A stretch of DNA of 64,000 bases, taken from positions 19,885,501-19,949,500 of the forward strand of contig JAZHRO010000054.1 of the NCBI GenBank assembly GCA_037157565.1. The letters are read 5' to 3'. The notes under the pieces are model-generated. The model ran no database searches and was not told the DNA's origin. It worked only from the letters and a program-made list of their open reading frames with translations. Below are positions 62,521 through 64,000 of the stretch, in pieces. The stretch is from Thalassia testudinum. Lineage: Eukaryota; Streptophyta; Magnoliopsida; Alismatales; Hydrocharitaceae. Every line of letters starts with the position of its first letter. The stretch's first letter is position 1. Position numbers and translations under genes: made by a program.

Positions 62521-62680
62521 AGGGCATGGTCGAATGGCAGCGGGTGCACATCTCTTGACTTTGAGAGGAGGGAGTGTTTGCTCGAATTCAACCTTGCAAT
62601 TATTTGGAAGATATGTGATGTAAGAGGTATGGCTTCATGAATTTACCCACAAAGAATTCTAGGTTATCAATAAAAAAAAA
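62521..62680 (+). mobile_element. Probable tRNA-derived SINE
   Basis: A box A-like TGGTCGAATGG (62527-62537) and a box B-like GCTCGAATTC (62580-62589) are spaced as in a tRNA promoter. They are followed by an unrelated body and a 3' A run (62672-62680). The segment GCAGCGGGTGCACATCTC resembles tRNA-derived heads of plant SINEs. Flanks AAAGTGGAACTTGTCC and AAAGATGAAACTTTTC could be a diverged target duplication. It does not fold as a real tRNA. Confidence 0.5.
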
Positions 62681-62706
62681 GATGAAACTTTTCACACAGA
62701 AACTTA

Positions 62707-63150
62707 GTGACCCATCAATGGAATAAAAAGAACATTACACTTGGTACCATCTCGAAAGACATCACCAGCAAGAGAAACACTCCAAATAGAAGGAAAAACA
62801 GCTCGCAATCAGTTGAAGAGCATAAAGAAAATGATGGTAGGCTCATTAATAACGTAACTCCACCTGAATTGGATAAAGATAAAACTATTAAGAAAACAGT
62901 AAAGAGTCTTGGTGCAAGCAGCACATCAACACCTAAAGCAAATACTGAAAGTACAAGGGTAATGAAGAAGATCAAAATCAAAACTATGACGCCAATAGAA
63001 GAGAACACTGAAATATACAATGTAAATATCAATTTTGCCCAAACTAGAGCAAAGACACAAAAACATCACAAAACAGTTGGAGGAAGCAATGACAAAGCTG
63101 AAACGAGGTGGAGAAAACCCAAAGAAATAATGAGATACTGGAGAAAGTAA
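62707..63150 (+). other. Unrecognised 147-residue Lys/Thr-rich ORF
   Basis: An open frame rich in Lys, Thr, Asn and Glu. It has no recognisable domain and reads as disordered. There is no evidence of splice sites, promoter or homologue. It could be a transposon gag remnant, an exon or chance. Confidence 0.15.
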
Positions 63151-63633
63151 ATAAAAACTTACACACGGAGAATGGGAATTCAAAACTAAAAGTGACAATA
63201 TTAACACTTGATCACGGGCACCTACTACACTAACTTGACATAACACCACAATACACTTCCGAAAGCAAAATAAGATTCATTTAGTATAATTTTTAAGATT
63301 AAGAAATAGAATCTAATAGGAAAACTTAAGAGGGGGCATGACATCATTCATGAAAGTGTACATAGAAATGGGCACACCGGACTTATTTCTCCTACTAAAA
63401 AGGCTGGACCCACTCCTAGATGGAAGTCCCATTTGTCTTTTTGTATCGGATCATTCTTAAGAACCATCTTGCTTAGAGGTAGGATGATATGTAAATGCCA
63501 TGGCCATATAAGATACACATCTTAAGGTATATTGTAATTATATACTTTCTTCAATCAAGATGAATGTCTATCTAAAATGTTTTGTGATATATTATCTTCA
63601 ATGTCTCACTAGCTCATTACCAAGATCAATTAC

Positions 63634-64000
63634 TGTTATGATCCGATTCCCGAATAAATATAGGATCCGAGATCGGCTCGATTCGACTAATCTCAAGACC
63701 CAGTCGTTCAACAAGAAATAATCGAAAAGCAGGAAAGTAAACCACATTCACTATACAAGATAACTAACAGTAAAAGCGTACAAGTAGTAAAGGAAGTAAA
63801 AGCTGCTAAACAGTACATATCATCACCACAACAAGAAAGTAGAACAAAAGTACAGAACAGTAACAGTAACAAAGTCTGAACTCACTAACAAAAAGAAGTA
63901 CTACAACAGCAAGAGGCTACTACTGGGCTCGACTGGACCCAGCACCCTCTGCAGCCGGTGACTCGGGCTGCTCAACTCGTGGACATGTAAAGGGTTATGA
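63634..64000 (-). mobile_element. Tekay-family LTR, left part, cut by the window edge
   Basis: It starts TGTTATGATCCGATTCCC and continues with the family landmarks TCAAGACCCAGTCGTTCAAC, AGCAGGAAAGTAAACCACAT and CCCAGCACCCTCTGCAGCC. These align with 13205-13560 and 42834-43170. It runs off the right edge, so whether it is solo or part of an element is unknown. Confidence 0.8.

Noticed and set aside
62521..62600. A functional tRNA gene
   Set aside because: Only box-like words are present; no acceptor stem pairing or standard anticodon loop can be formed, and an A tail follows. SINE is the better reading.

Overview
This is plant nuclear DNA, from a flowering plant with a repeat-rich genome. A GC-rich first exon and the repertoire of long LTR retrotransposons fit a monocot, but that is inference. 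There is one recognisable host gene. Most of the remaining ~54 kb is retrotransposons inserted into one another.

Positions 1-9441 (minus strand): the 5' two thirds of a polypyrimidine-tract-binding protein gene (plant PTBP3 type). Eight coding exons (1375-9138) join in frame at GT-AG borders and encode about 289 residues covering RRM1, RRM2 and the start of RRM3. Intron 8 runs off the left edge, so the 3' end is outside the window. Intron 5 is unusually long at about 4 kb.

Positions 9442-13160: AT-rich upstream DNA with a MITE-like repeat. That repeat is split by a 1.69-kb solo LTR (11029-12720) with a perfect 5-bp target-site duplication (TSD).

Positions 13161-45474: a Ty3/gypsy chromovirus of Tekay (Del) type on the minus strand, flanked by the TSD ACATC. 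Five other retrotransposon pieces lie inside it. They are a same-family solo LTR in its 3' LTR, a truncated plus-strand Ty3/gypsy 3' end where integrase should be, and a same-family solo LTR inside reverse transcriptase. That last LTR is itself split by a 13-kb Athila-like element. The fifth piece is a second copy of the 1.66-kb solo LTR, inside gag. All coding regions are broken.

Positions 45480-64000: more LTR material. It includes a diverged relative of the Tekay LTR (two copies), a plus-oriented Tekay-like LTR, and an LTR carrying an inverted copy of its own end within a single TSD. Also present are a solo LTR with a tandem GACGTCTG block, a small MITE, a probable SINE, and the start of another Tekay LTR at the right edge.

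Two cross-cutting signals stand out. The 8-mer GACGTCTG (core GACGTC, a bZIP C-box) is clustered upstream of the TATA box in LTRs of two apparently unrelated families. A hairpin-rich segment is kept in register between Tekay LTRs and the diverged LTR family although its sequence has changed. I see no bacterial-type system, CRISPR array or new gene cluster.
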